Shown: positions 6,783 through 15,134, numbered from the stretch's first letter. The stretch is 27,936 nucleotides of DNA from CAYLGY01 sp964383325 (GCA_964383325.1 CAYLGY010000033.1:1-27936); one strand, 5' to 3'. The notes: a model not told the origin generated them from the letters alone. Translations and numbers: made by a program.

Positions 6783-7697
6783 ATGATGGGCGATGCACGT
6801 GCCCCGGCGCAGCGCGCGCCGCTGATTCTCACGCTCGAAGCCGGTCCCGACTACGCGCTGATCGACAGTGGCGGCGGGGAGAAGCTGGAGCAATACGGCC
6901 CACTGCGAATCATCCGCCCGGAAGGCCAGGCAATCTGGCGCAAGCGGCTCGGACCGGAAGAATGGGCGAAGGCAGACGCCGTCTTCACCGGCGACACGGA
7001 GGAGGAAGGCGTGGGCCGCTGGCATTTTCCGCGCCAGCCGCTCGGCGAGACCTGGCCCATGCGCCATGACGGACTCGATTATCTCGGCCGCTTCACCTCG
7101 TTCCGCCATGTCGGGGTCTTTCCGGAACAGGCGACACACTGGCGACATATGGAAACGCTGATCGGCGAAGCGCGACGGCCGGTCAAGGTGCTGAACCTCT
7201 TCGGCTATACGGGCCTTGCCTCGCTGGTCGCAGCGCGCGCCGGCGCCGCCGTCACCCATGTCGACGCATCGAAGAAGGCAATTGGCTGGGCACGGGAGAA
7301 CCAGGAGCGCGCCGGCCTGCAGAACCGGCCGATTCGCTGGATCTGCGAGGACGCGATGCGTTTCGTGCGGCGCGAATTGCGGCGTGGCAACCGCTATGAG
7401 ATCATCCTGCTCGATCCGCCTGCCTATGGCCGCGGCCCCAATGGCGAGAAATGGCAGATCTTCGAGGATCTGCCGGAAATGGTCGAGCTTTGCCGCGAAC
7501 TCCTGTCCGCCCATGCGCTGGCGCTGGTGCTGACAGTCTATTCGATTCGCGCGTCATTCTACCTGCCGCATACGCTGCTCGCCGATGCATTCGCAACCGC
7601 AGGCGGCGTGATCGAATCGGGCGAGCTGACCCTGCGCGAGCAATCGGGCGGACGCCTGCTCTCCACCTCGCTGTTCTCGCGTTGGGTGCACGCATGA
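6783..7697 (+). CDS. Class I SAM-dependent methyltransferase, RlmI-like (COG1092-type)
   Basis: A 304-residue predicted RNA methyltransferase. An N-terminal beta-rich region (about 12-55, LILTLEAGPDYALIDSGGG) is followed by a Rossmann domain. The SAM-binding loop is VLNLFGYTGLASLVAA (136-151), the acidic ribose contact is in THVDASKKAIGWARENQ (158-174), and LLDPPAYGRGP is at 209-219. E. coli RlmI (23S rRNA m5C1962) has an N-terminal PUA domain and, as I recall, a cysteine-bearing SCSGL-like motif. Here the PUA domain is absent and the equivalent position reads LTVYSIRAS, so the substrate and chemistry may differ. The start is ATG 6783 (a second ATG follows at once). The stop overlaps the start of the next methyltransferase by ATGA. 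In many relatives trp genes follow ihfB-lapA; here they do not. Confidence 0.8.
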   Translation: MMGDARAPAQRAPLILTLEAGPDYALIDSGGGEKLEQYGPLRIIRPEGQAIWRKRLGPEEWAKADAVFTGDTEEEGVGRWHFPRQPLGETWPMRHDGLDYLGRFTSFRHVGVFPEQATHWRHMETLIGEARRPVKVLNLFGYTGLASLVAARAGAAVTHVDASKKAIGWARENQERAGLQNRPIRWICEDAMRFVRRELRRGNRYEIILLDPPAYGRGPNGEKWQIFEDLPEMVELCRELLSAHALALVLTVYSIRASFYLPHTLLADAFATAGGVIESGELTLREQSGGRLLSTSLFSRWVHA

Positions 7698-8548
7698 ACG
7701 CTGACCGGCCGCCGCTTCCTGCTCCGGGCAGGGTTCGCGAGATCACCAGCTTCTCCAACCCGGCAATCAAGGACATCCGCGCACTGGCGCTGAAGAAGCA
7801 GCGCGACCGGCAGGACGCCTTTCTCGCCGAAGGCCTGAAGCTCGTCATCGACGCGCTGGCCGGGCACTGGCAAGTTCGCACGCTGATCCTCAGCCGGGCT
7901 GCGCGCGAGCAGAAGCCGGTGCAGGATGTCGCGGCCCGCGTCATGGCGCGCGGCGGAGACATACTGGTCGTGCCGGAAAAGATCCTTGCCGCCATTGCGC
8001 GGCGCGACAATCCGCAACAGGTGATCGCTGTCTGCGGCAGAAAGGTGCATCCCCTGGCGAGCATCCGCCCGGAGGGAAACGATGTATGGGTCGGCCTCGA
8101 CCGCGTGCGCGATCCCGGCAATCTCGGCACAATCCTGCGCACGGTGGATGCGGTCGGCGCCAAGGGGGTCATGCTGATCGGCGACTGCACCGACCCGTTC
8201 GGCCCCGAAGCGGTTCGCGCCACGATGGGCTCGCTCTTCGCCGTGCCGCTGGTGCAATGCAGCGAGGCCGAATTCCTTGCATGGCGACGCAAGTTTGCGG
8301 GCCTCGTCGCCGCAACCCATCTCAAGGGCAGCGTCGATTACCGCAGTCCCGACTGGAACGGACGGCCCGTCCTGCTCCTGATGGGAAACGAACAGCAGGG
8401 AATCAGCGACGCGCTTGCCGCCTGCGCCGATCTTCGCGTGCGCATCCCCCAGGCCGGCCAGGCCGATTCGCTGAATCTTTCCGTCTCGACCGGCATCATG
8501 CTGTACGAGATCCGGCGCGGTGCCCTGCCCCGCGAAGAAGCCGGCTAG
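7694..8548 (+). CDS. TrmH/SpoU family RNA 2'-O-methyltransferase
   Basis: A 284-residue SPOUT-class methyltransferase. An N-terminal RNA-substrate-binding domain (EITSFSNPAIKDIRALALKKQRDRQDAFLAEGLKL, about 16-50) precedes the trefoil-knot catalytic domain. Motif 1 is DRVRDPGNLGTILRT, motif 2 is LLLMGNEQQGIS and motif 3 is IPQAGQADSLNLSVSTGIMLYE (named by position; all three are intact). The family methylates ribose 2'-OH in tRNA or 23S rRNA; the target nucleotide cannot be read from sequence. The start is ATG 7694, overlapping the preceding methyltransferase stop by four bases, so the two are translationally coupled despite unrelated folds. It is followed by a 273-base gap with repeats. Confidence 0.92.
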   Translation: MNADRPPLPAPGRVREITSFSNPAIKDIRALALKKQRDRQDAFLAEGLKLVIDALAGHWQVRTLILSRAAREQKPVQDVAARVMARGGDILVVPEKILAAIARRDNPQQVIAVCGRKVHPLASIRPEGNDVWVGLDRVRDPGNLGTILRTVDAVGAKGVMLIGDCTDPFGPEAVRATMGSLFAVPLVQCSEAEFLAWRRKFAGLVAATHLKGSVDYRSPDWNGRPVLLLMGNEQQGISDALAACADLRVRIPQAGQADSLNLSVSTGIMLYEIRRGALPREEAG

Positions 8549-8821
8549 AGCGCTACATGTTTACATGCAGGCAAACTGGTGGCGTGGGGCTGCGGGCCCG
8601 GCAAGGGAAACACCGCAGCGCGATACGACATTTCCGGACGCAGTTCCGGATGGCAAGGTGGAGCCTGGAACGTGATTCCCGCTTTCCGGAAAGGATCATG
8701 CACCGACAGGAAAGCATCGTCGCAAAAGGCTAATGGTGCCGGCACCGCGTCGCCGTCCGCTCCTTGCGAGGTTACAAGATCCCGGCGCCCGAACGATTCC
8801 ATCCAAGCAAGAAAGGCTCTC
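8549..8821. repeat. Intergenic palindromes and a CCGCTTTCCGG repeat upstream of lspA
   Basis: This 273-base gap carries CATGT-TT-ACATG at 8556-8567, a member of the dispersed CCGCTTTCCGG repeat family ending in GGATCATGC at about 8674-8701, and a perfect 12-base palindrome GGTGCCGGCACC at 8735-8746. No gene or tRNA is visible. The lspA ribosome-binding region AAGAAAGG closes the gap. Confidence 0.5.
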
Positions 8822-9295
8822 ATGCGCGCATTGCCCAGTTTCCTGATTGTCCTCCTGGCGGTCGCGGCCGATTTCGCCGTCAAGCGCTGGGTCGAGGCCA
8901 ATCTGGACCTGCATGATTTCGTCGAGGTGCTGCCGCATCTGGCCCTGTTCCGCACCTATAATACCGGCATCGCCTTTTCCATGCTGGACTGGCTGCAGGG
9001 CCCCTGGCTGGTGGTGCTGCCGGTCCTGATCGTCGCCGCCGTCATCTACCTTGCCCTGCGCACGCCGGAATCGCACCGATTTGCCCGCGCCGGCTTCGCG
9101 CTGATCATCGGCGGCGCCATCGGCAACCTGATCGACCGTGCCTTGCTCGGCCATGTGATCGACTATGTGCTGTTTCATGTCGGAAGCTGGTCCTTCGCGA
9201 TCTTCAACCTCGCCGATGCGTTCATCACGATCGGCGCCGGGCTGATCATCCTGCAGGAACTGCTTGTGTTCCTGCGCCGGCGACGCGAGGGCTGA
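8822..9295 (+). CDS. lspA: Lipoprotein signal peptidase LspA
   Basis: A 157-residue aspartic peptidase with four membrane helices that removes the signal peptide of diacylated prolipoproteins after Lgt action. Conserved elements are ADFAVKRWVE (16-25), FRTYNTGIAFSM (43-54), GGAIGNLIDR with catalytic Asp105, and FAIFNLADAFI with catalytic Asp132. The length is standard. The start is ATG 8822 with AAGAAAGG upstream; the frame runs further upstream into the repeat gap, but that portion is not conserved. The helical C-terminus ends FLRRRREG. It is followed after 121 bases by the OlsB-like gene, also an envelope function. Confidence 0.96.
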   Translation: MRALPSFLIVLLAVAADFAVKRWVEANLDLHDFVEVLPHLALFRTYNTGIAFSMLDWLQGPWLVVLPVLIVAAVIYLALRTPESHRFARAGFALIIGGAIGNLIDRALLGHVIDYVLFHVGSWSFAIFNLADAFITIGAGLIILQELLVFLRRRREG

Positions 9296-9416
9296 ACCGC
9301 CGCGCCAGCCCCAATCCGGCAGGACAGGGAGGATCATCAATCCGGAGGATACCGGCCCGCAGTCTGGCCCTTCATGCAAAGGTCGGGCAGAATATTCGAG
9401 GCGAAGGGGATCGAAC

Positions 9417-10253
9417 ATGGATGCGATGCTCGCAACGGAAGAAAGGGAGCCGGAGCTGTACGGGCGAATAGGCGGCCTCATTGTTCGCCTGGCCGCAAGC
9501 GAGGCCGAGATTGCTGCCGTCCAGTCAATGCGCCACCATGTCTTCTCACAGGAATTCGGCGCATATGGGCAATGGCGAATGAAGTTACCGGCCCTCGATG
9601 CCGACCATTTCGACACGTTCTGCGATCACATGGTCGTGATCGACACCAGCCGCGACGGACCGGATACCGAACGCATTGTCGGCACCTATCGCCTGCTGCG
9701 CCAGGAACAGGCGGAGCAGCGCGGCGGCTTCTATTCCGCCAGCGAGTTCGACCTCGAACCGCTCTTGCGCCGGCAGCGCCAACGGCGCTTTCTTGAACTG
9801 GGGCGTTCCTGCGTGCTGCCGGCCTGGCGCTCGAAGCGAACGCTGGAACTGCTCTGGCAAGGGATATGGGCCTATTGCCGGCGCCATGAAATCGACGTCA
9901 TGATCGGCTGCGGATCCTTTCCGGGCACGGATCCCCGGCGCCACGCCGAGGCCCTGGCCTTCCTTGCCCATCATTGCGCCGCGGAACCGCAATGGCAGGT
10001 GCGCGCGCATCCGGCACGGATGCAGGCGATGGACTTCCTGCCGCGAGAAGCGGTCAATCCGAGGCGGGCACTGGCAGCCATGCCGCCGCTCATCAAGGGC
10101 TATCTTCGGCTCGGCGCAGGAGTTGGCGAGGGTTGCGTCATCGATCCCGATTTCGGCACGGTCGACATCTTCATCATCCTGCCTTGCGAGCGGATCACGA
10201 GCCGCTATCTCCAGCACTATGGAGTCGATGCAACTCGCTTCAGAGCGGAATAG
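9417..10253 (+). CDS. olsB: OlsB-like L-ornithine N-alpha-acyltransferase (GNAT fold)
   Basis: A 278-residue protein of the acyl-ACP-dependent GNAT type. In characterised relatives OlsB transfers a 3-hydroxyacyl chain from acyl-ACP to ornithine, giving lyso-ornithine lipid for phosphate-free membrane lipids. Supporting segments are LAASEAEIAAVQSMRHHVF (about 24-42), IVGTYRLLRQEQ, LELGRSCVLPAWRSKRTLEL (about 127-146), and IGCGSFPGTDPRRH, all typical of this family. The start is ATG 9417, with AGGGGA about seven bases upstream. The olsA partner, which adds the second acyl chain, is not adjacent. Its 3' end overlaps the convergent rmuC by 37 bases. A general hemolysin-like acyltransferase assignment is a possible alternative name. 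Confidence 0.75.
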   Translation: MDAMLATEEREPELYGRIGGLIVRLAASEAEIAAVQSMRHHVFSQEFGAYGQWRMKLPALDADHFDTFCDHMVVIDTSRDGPDTERIVGTYRLLRQEQAEQRGGFYSASEFDLEPLLRRQRQRRFLELGRSCVLPAWRSKRTLELLWQGIWAYCRRHEIDVMIGCGSFPGTDPRRHAEALAFLAHHCAAEPQWQVRAHPARMQAMDFLPREAVNPRRALAAMPPLIKGYLRLGAGVGEGCVIDPDFGTVDIFIILPCERITSRYLQHYGVDATRFRAE

Positions 10254-11458
10254 TTCGGAAGTTCGGCTTCGTCCCCGGCCCGGCTTTCATCCGGGTCCGG
10301 CGCCGCAGTTCCCTCGCCGAACTCCAGCGCCTCGATGCGCGCGCCGCGACGCATGATTTTCTGCGTCGACGTCAGGATCAGCTCGACATCCTTGCCGGTC
10401 TGGATGAAGTGGCCCTGCAATTTGCGCACACGATCATCGAGACGCGATACATCCTCCATCAGCCGCAATACCTCGCCCTGGATCAGATGCGCCTGCTCGC
10501 GCATGCGCGCATCCTTCATCACCGTCTGAATGACCTGGATCGACAACATGAGCAAGGATGGCGACACGATGACCACACGCGACCGCTGCGCCTTGTGGAC
10601 CAGATCCTCGAACTTCTCGTGAATGTCGGCAAAGATCGATTCCGACGGCACGAACATGAAGGCGGTCTCATGCGTTTCGCCGGCAATCAGATAGCGTTCG
10701 GCAATCGCCTTGATGTGCACCTCGATATCGCGGCGGAACGCCCGGGCGGCAGCCTGAAGAGCCGCCTCGCCCTCCCCCGCTGCATCGCGGATGGCATTCC
10801 AGCTTTCGAGCGGGAACTTGGCGTCGATCACCAATGGCGGCAGCCCGCCAGGCAGGCGGATGACGCAATCGGGCACCCGATCATTGGACAGCTTGTGCTG
10901 GAAGGCATAGGCGCCCTTGGGCAGGCCATCGGCAATGATCGCCTCCATCCGGCCCTGGCCGAACGCTCCGCGCGTCTGCTTGTTGGAGAGGATCGACTGC
11001 AATTCGACGACCTGGCTCGCCAGCGAACGGAGATTGCCCTGCGCCTGGTCGATCACGGCCAGCCGCTCCTGCAGCCGCGCCAGATCCTCATGGGTTGCGC
11101 GGGTCTGCTCGGCGATGGAGCGACCGAGCCGCGAGGTCATGCCGTCGATCCGCTCGCCGATCGCGCGGTTGAGATCGGATTGCCGCGCGCCGAAGATTTC
11201 CGCCAGCGTGCCCATGCGCCCCTGCATTTCTTGCTGCGCCCGGGCAATCTCGGCCATGCGCGCCTCGGCCTGCGCCGACTTCATCGCGGCCGCCTCCGCC
11301 TCGCGCACCCGCAGACGCGACTGGCGTAGCAGCGCGACGCAGAGTACAGCAAGCAGGAGGACTACCAGGCCCGCCAGGACCAGCAGGACCAGGCCCGGTC
11401 GCTGCGCCAGGGCGCCAGGCACAAGCAGGATCTCCTCGATAGTCTCCTCCAGGTTCAT
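10217..11458 (-). CDS. rmuC: DNA recombination protein RmuC
   Basis: A 413-residue membrane-anchored protein. A hydrophobic helix at about 22-44 is followed by a long coiled coil (about 48-150, rich in Ala, Glu, Arg and Gln) and the RmuC domain (about 140-370). The latter shows GAFGQGRMEAIIADGLPKGA, DCVIRLPGG, VIDAKFPLESW and AFMFVPSESIFA, the last two recalling a PD-(D/E)xK nuclease-like core. RmuC limits inversion between short inverted repeats in E. coli. I chose ATG 11458 because GGAGGG precedes it; ATG 11470 has its purine run too close. The C-terminus is acidic and overlaps olsB at the 3' end. It is divergent from def across 125 bases, which contain the palindrome TGTCATGACA at 11526-11535. 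Confidence 0.94.
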   Translation of the reverse strand: MNLEETIEEILLVPGALAQRPGLVLLVLAGLVVLLLAVLCVALLRQSRLRVREAEAAAMKSAQAEARMAEIARAQQEMQGRMGTLAEIFGARQSDLNRAIGERIDGMTSRLGRSIAEQTRATHEDLARLQERLAVIDQAQGNLRSLASQVVELQSILSNKQTRGAFGQGRMEAIIADGLPKGAYAFQHKLSNDRVPDCVIRLPGGLPPLVIDAKFPLESWNAIRDAAGEGEAALQAAARAFRRDIEVHIKAIAERYLIAGETHETAFMFVPSESIFADIHEKFEDLVHKAQRSRVVIVSPSLLMLSIQVIQTVMKDARMREQAHLIQGEVLRLMEDVSRLDDRVRKLQGHFIQTGKDVELILTSTQKIMRRGARIEALEFGEGTAAPDPDESRAGDEAELPNYSALKRVASTP

Positions 11459-11583
11459 TCTGCCCTCCATCCTTCCCTGTTATCCGATTCGACTCCCCTT
11501 CTCCAGATCAAAACAGGAACATTTCTGTCATGACAACCGGAAAAACGATTGACGCGGGCGATGTGATTCCCTAGGTGAGCCTC

Positions 11584-12117
11584 ATGAATGTGCGACCGCT
11601 GATCCTCCTGCCTGACCCCTTGCTGCGCGAGAAGTCGCGCCCCGTCGAACGCGTGGATGACGCGCTGCGTCGGCTGGCGGACGACATGCTTGCGACCATG
11701 TATGACGCGCCGGGCATCGGCCTCGCCGCGATCCAGATCGGCGAGCCCCTGCGCATGCTCGTCATCGATATCGGCAAGGACGAGGAGGCGCGCAATCCGC
11801 TGGTGGCGATCAATCCGGAGATCGTCGCCGCGAGCGACGAGCTTTCCGTGCATGAGGAAGGTTGTCTCTCGATCCCCGAATATTATGCCGAGGTAGAGCG
11901 GCCGGCGAGCATCACCGTGCGCCATCTCGACCGCGACGGCAAGCAGGTGGTCACCGAGGCATCCGGCCTGCTGGCCACCGTCTTCCAGCACGAGATCGAC
12001 CATCTCGACGGCGTCCTCTTCATCGACCATATTTCCAAGCTGAAGCGCGACATGGTGGTGCGCCGCTTCCGCAAGCTGGCGCGCGAGCGCGAGAAGAACG
12101 GCGAAAGCGTGCTCTGA
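11584..12117 (+). CDS. def: Peptide deformylase
   Basis: A 177-residue metalloenzyme that removes the N-formyl group from nascent proteins. All three family motifs are present: GIGLAAIQIG (44-53), EGCLSIPEYYAEV with the metal-ligand Cys94 (92-104) and HEIDHLDG with His136, Glu137 and His140. I chose ATG 11584, which has TAGGTGAG just upstream; a GTG at 11575 would add three residues. A basic C-terminal helix ends the protein. It precedes fmt (the opposing formylation step) by 72 bases and belongs to def-fmt-truA, a frequent alphaproteobacterial arrangement. A TTGACG at 11549-11554 could be a -35, but the matching -10 is poor. Confidence 0.97.
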   Translation: MNVRPLILLPDPLLREKSRPVERVDDALRRLADDMLATMYDAPGIGLAAIQIGEPLRMLVIDIGKDEEARNPLVAINPEIVAASDELSVHEEGCLSIPEYYAEVERPASITVRHLDRDGKQVVTEASGLLATVFQHEIDHLDGVLFIDHISKLKRDMVVRRFRKLAREREKNGESVL

Positions 12118-12189
12118 CGCCCGCCCCATCCCTGGCGGCGACCTTCCGTTCGGGAACGACGCCGGCAGACCCCGCAATGGAGCAGAGCC

Positions 12190-13113
12190 TTGCCGCTGCG
12201 CATCGTCTTCATGGGAACTCCGGAATTCGCGGCCGCCACGCTGCAGGCGCTGCATGGGCAGGGCCATGAGCTGCTCGCTGTCTATTCGCAGCCGCCGCGA
12301 CCGGGTGGCAGGCGCGGGCTGGAGCCAGTCAGATCTCCCGTCCATCAACTGGCGGAGCGGCTGGGCCTGAGGGTATTCGTGCCGGTCTCGCTGAAGGATC
12401 CGCAGACGGAGGCGGAGTTTGCCGCGCTCGGCGCCGATGTCGCGGTGGTGGTGGCCTATGGCCTCCTCCTGCCGGCGCCTGTACTTGCGGCCCCGCGTTT
12501 CGGCGCCCTCAATGGCCACGCCTCGGCATTGCCGCGCTGGCGCGGCGCGGCGCCGATCCAGCGGGCCATCATGGCCGGCGACCGGAAAACCGCGGTCTCG
12601 ATCATGAAGATGGATGAGGGGCTCGATACCGGACCTGTCGGGCTGCTGGAAGATCTGGAGATCGGCCCCGACGAAACTGCGAGCGAACTGCACGACCGGA
12701 TGGCGGACGTGACCGCGCGCCTGATGTGCGAGGCGCTTGCAAGGCTCGAGCGGGGCGAGCTGCACTTCGTACCGCAGGCGAGCGAGGGCGTGACCTATGC
12801 CGCCAAGATCTCCCGCGAAGAAACCCGGATCGACTGGACGCGGCCGGCAATCGAGGTGCACAACCGGATTCGTGGCCTCTCGGCGGTGCCGGGCGCGTGG
12901 TGCGAGATGCAGATCTCCGGCCGGAAGGAGCGCGTGCGCATCCTTGCCTCGCAACTCGCGGCGGGAAGCGGACGGCCAGGCGAACGGCTGGCGCCGCTGA
13001 CCATTGCCTGCGGAACGGGCGCGGTGCGCCTCCTGCGCCTGCAACGCGCCGGCGGCAAGGTGCTGGGCGCCGCCGAATTCCTGCGCGGCGCCGAAATCAG
13101 CGCAGTCCTTTAG
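12190..13113 (+). CDS. fmt: Methionyl-tRNA formyltransferase
   Basis: A 307-residue enzyme that formylates initiator Met-tRNA using 10-formyl-tetrahydrofolate. The catalytic domain opens RIVFMGTPEFA (4-14). The active-site segment LNGHASALPRWRGAAPIQRA contains Asn108 and His110, and Asp146 lies in MDEGLDTGPV. The residue between Asn and His is Gly instead of the usual Val or Ile. The C-terminal anticodon-side OB domain (about 205-307) includes TYAAKISREETRIDW. The start is TTG 12190 with GGAG seven bases upstream; the first internal ATG would remove the first beta-strand. truA follows after eight bases. Confidence 0.96.
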   Translation: MPLRIVFMGTPEFAAATLQALHGQGHELLAVYSQPPRPGGRRGLEPVRSPVHQLAERLGLRVFVPVSLKDPQTEAEFAALGADVAVVVAYGLLLPAPVLAAPRFGALNGHASALPRWRGAAPIQRAIMAGDRKTAVSIMKMDEGLDTGPVGLLEDLEIGPDETASELHDRMADVTARLMCEALARLERGELHFVPQASEGVTYAAKISREETRIDWTRPAIEVHNRIRGLSAVPGAWCEMQISGRKERVRILASQLAAGSGRPGERLAPLTIACGTGAVRLLRLQRAGGKVLGAAEFLRGAEISAVL

Positions 13114-13121
13114 GTTCGGCG

Positions 13122-13910
13122 ATGGCGCGCTACCGCCTCCTCATCGAATATGACGGCACCCCCTATGCCGGATGGCAATTCCAGGACAGGCAGCCGACGG
13201 TGCAGGGCGCGATCGAACAGGCGGTCGCCGCCTTTTCCGGCGAGGAGGCCCGGGTCACCGGCGCCGGCCGTACCGATGCAGGCGTGCACGCACTCGCCCA
13301 GGTCGCGCATGTGGACCTTGTTCGCGACTGGCCGGAAGAAACGGTGCGGAACGCGCTGAACGCGAAGCTGGCGCTCGCTGGCGACCGGATCGCCATTCTC
13401 GACGCAGCGAGGGCGGCGCCGGATTTCCACGCCCGGTTTTCCGCATCCGCGCGCCATTATCTGTACCGCATCCTGTGCCGACGGGCGCGCCCGGCACTCT
13501 GCCAGGACCGGGTCTGGTGGGTGGCGCGCCCGCTCGATGTGGAGGCGATGCACGAGGCGGCGCAATTGCTCGTTGGACGGCACGATTTCACCACCTTCCG
13601 CTCGGTCCATTGCCAGTCGGCCAGCCCGGTCAAGACCCTCGACCGGCTCGATGTCCGCCGCGCCGGCGAGATCGTCGAAATTCGTGCCTCGGCCCGCTCC
13701 TTCCTCCACAACCAGGTGCGCTCCCTTGCCGGAACCCTGAAGCTCGTCGGCGAAGGAAAATGGCGGAAGGAGGATGTGCTGGCGGCGATCGCAGCGCGCG
13801 ACCGCAAGGCCTGCGGCCCCGTGGCGCCGGCCGCCGGCCTCTATCTCGTGGCAGTCGACTATCCGGGCGATGCCGACGGGTCGAACCAGCGGGCGAGCAG
13901 CCGCTCATAG
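13122..13910 (+). CDS. truA: tRNA pseudouridine(38-40) synthase TruA
   Basis: A 262-residue enzyme that isomerises uridines 38-40 in the tRNA anticodon stem-loop. The N-terminal strand RYRLLIEYDGTPYAGWQFQ (3-21) and the catalytic loop GAGRTDAGVHA with Asp52 are diagnostic. The C-terminal half contains FHARFSASARHYLYRI, HDFTTFRS and SFLHNQVRSLAGTL. The start is ATG 13122, eight bases after fmt. The family core ends near LYLVAVDYP. The remaining 13 residues are encoded within the 52-base 3' overlap with dapE on the opposite strand and look like a read-on tail. Confidence 0.96.
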   Translation: MARYRLLIEYDGTPYAGWQFQDRQPTVQGAIEQAVAAFSGEEARVTGAGRTDAGVHALAQVAHVDLVRDWPEETVRNALNAKLALAGDRIAILDAARAAPDFHARFSASARHYLYRILCRRARPALCQDRVWWVARPLDVEAMHEAAQLLVGRHDFTTFRSVHCQSASPVKTLDRLDVRRAGEIVEIRASARSFLHNQVRSLAGTLKLVGEGKWRKEDVLAAIAARDRKACGPVAPAAGLYLVAVDYPGDADGSNQRASSRS

Positions 13911-15058
13911 GTCCGCGTCAGCAATTCGAGATCGGCAAGCGGAACCCGCTCGTCGATTGCATGCAGATGCCTGCCCACCAGGCCGAATTCGACCACCGGG
14001 CAGTACTCCTTGATGAAGCGCGCGTCCGAAGTGCCGCCGGAGGTGGAGAGTTCCGGCGCCAGCCCGCACACATCGGCGATCGCGGCTGTGACAGTGGAGA
14101 TCAACCGCTCATCACCGGTCAGGAAGGCCTCGCTCGGCGGATGCGGCCATTCGAGCGAGAAGCGCGGCTTCCTGCCGTGGCGGCGCTGGAAAGCCGAGGC
14201 GGCCGTCGCCAGCCGCCGCCCGATTTCCGCCTTCAGGCTCTCCGCAGTCCACAAATCGTTGAAGCGGATATTGAACCGGGCGCAAATTGCGGCGGGGATG
14301 ACATTGGCCGCGGCATTGCCGGTCTCGATCGCCGTGATCTCGAGATTGGAAGGCTGGAAGCGTTCCGTACCCCCGTCCAGCGGCAGGCCAAGCAGCCCGT
14401 CGCCGAGGCAAAGCATTGCCGGCACCGGGTTTTCGGCCATGTCGGGATAGGCGACGTGGCCCTGCAGGCCATGCACGGTCAGGACGCCGCTCAGCGAGCC
14501 GCGCCGCCCGATCTTCACCATGTCGCCAATGCGCTCGCGGCAGGTCGGCTCGCCGACAAGGGCTGCATCCCAGCGCTCGCCCCAGCCGGCCGCCGTTTCG
14601 AGCATCCGCACCGTCCCGTTGATCGCCGGACCCTCCTCATCATTGGTGACCAGCAATGACACCGAACCGGCTGGCGTGCCGTGGCGCTCGACATGCCGGG
14701 CAAGGGCGGCGACGAAGGCGGCGATGCCGCCCTTCATGTCCACCGCCCCGCGCCCGTAGAGCTCGCCGCCCTCGACGACGGCATCGAAGGGCGGATGCGT
14801 CCATGCCGAGGCCTCCCCGACAGGCACGACATCGGTGTGTCCCGCAAACAGCAGATGCGGCCCTTCGCCGCGCAGGCTCGCATAGAGATTGTCCACGGCA
14901 TGCGATCCGCGGCCGCTGAAGGTCTCGCGTCGGCAATCGAGGCCGATCGGGGCAAGCAGGGCGCAGAGCGCATCGAGCACGCCCGCATCCTGCGGCGTGA
15001 CCGACGGGCAGCGGATCAAGGCAACGAGATTGGCGACTGGATCGGTTGGCAAATGCAT
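13859..15058 (-). CDS. dapE: Succinyl-diaminopimelate desuccinylase
   Basis: A 399-residue M20 metallopeptidase that hydrolyses N-succinyl-LL-diaminopimelate in lysine and peptidoglycan-precursor synthesis. Metal and catalytic residues are visible: His74 and Asp76 in GHTDVVPVG, Asp107 in GRGAVDMKGG, Glu141 and Glu142 in TNDEEGP, Glu170 in VGEPT, and the last histidine in VGRHLHAIDE. The dimerisation insert is in the usual place (about 185-300). The start is ATG 15058. Its probable Shine-Dalgarno AGAGG lies inside the perfect palindrome 15063-15076. The gene is divergent from argB and overlaps truA at its 3' end. dapD, often a neighbour, is not in the window. Confidence 0.96.
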   Translation of the reverse strand: MHLPTDPVANLVALIRCPSVTPQDAGVLDALCALLAPIGLDCRRETFSGRGSHAVDNLYASLRGEGPHLLFAGHTDVVPVGEASAWTHPPFDAVVEGGELYGRGAVDMKGGIAAFVAALARHVERHGTPAGSVSLLVTNDEEGPAINGTVRMLETAAGWGERWDAALVGEPTCRERIGDMVKIGRRGSLSGVLTVHGLQGHVAYPDMAENPVPAMLCLGDGLLGLPLDGGTERFQPSNLEITAIETGNAAANVIPAAICARFNIRFNDLWTAESLKAEIGRRLATAASAFQRRHGRKPRFSLEWPHPPSEAFLTGDERLISTVTAAIADVCGLAPELSTSGGTSDARFIKEYCPVVEFGLVGRHLHAIDERVPLADLELLTRTYERLLARWFDPSASPG

Positions 15059-15062
15059 GCTT

Positions 15063-15076
15063 AGCCTCTAGAGGCT
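15063..15076. promoter_or_regulatory. Perfect 14-bp palindrome over the dapE ribosome-binding region
   Basis: AGCCTCTAGAGGCT is a perfect palindrome four bases upstream of the dapE start codon, in the 76-base dapE-argB divergent spacer. Read on the minus strand its right half holds AGAGG, the best Shine-Dalgarno candidate for dapE. It could act as a dimeric operator or as an RNA hairpin (five-base-pair stem, CTAG loop) that hides the ribosome-binding site. Function is inferred from position only. Confidence 0.4.
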
Positions 15077-15134
15077 TTCATGCTTGAAGGGAAGTCTGTA
15101 GAAATGATCGTTCCCGCCTACCCGGAAGGTTCCC

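Noticed and set aside
8735..8746. The palindrome GGTGCCGGCACC upstream of lspA as an operator.
   Set aside because: GC-rich 12-base palindromes are frequent in such sequence, and it has no clear relation to a promoter.
8549..8821. A tRNA or small RNA gene in the gap before lspA.
   Set aside because: No cloverleaf, T-loop consensus or terminator could be found on either strand.
11455..13044. A 529-codon minus-strand open frame opposite def and fmt.
   Set aside because: def and fmt carry all catalytic motifs on the plus strand; the opposite frame is a codon-bias shadow.
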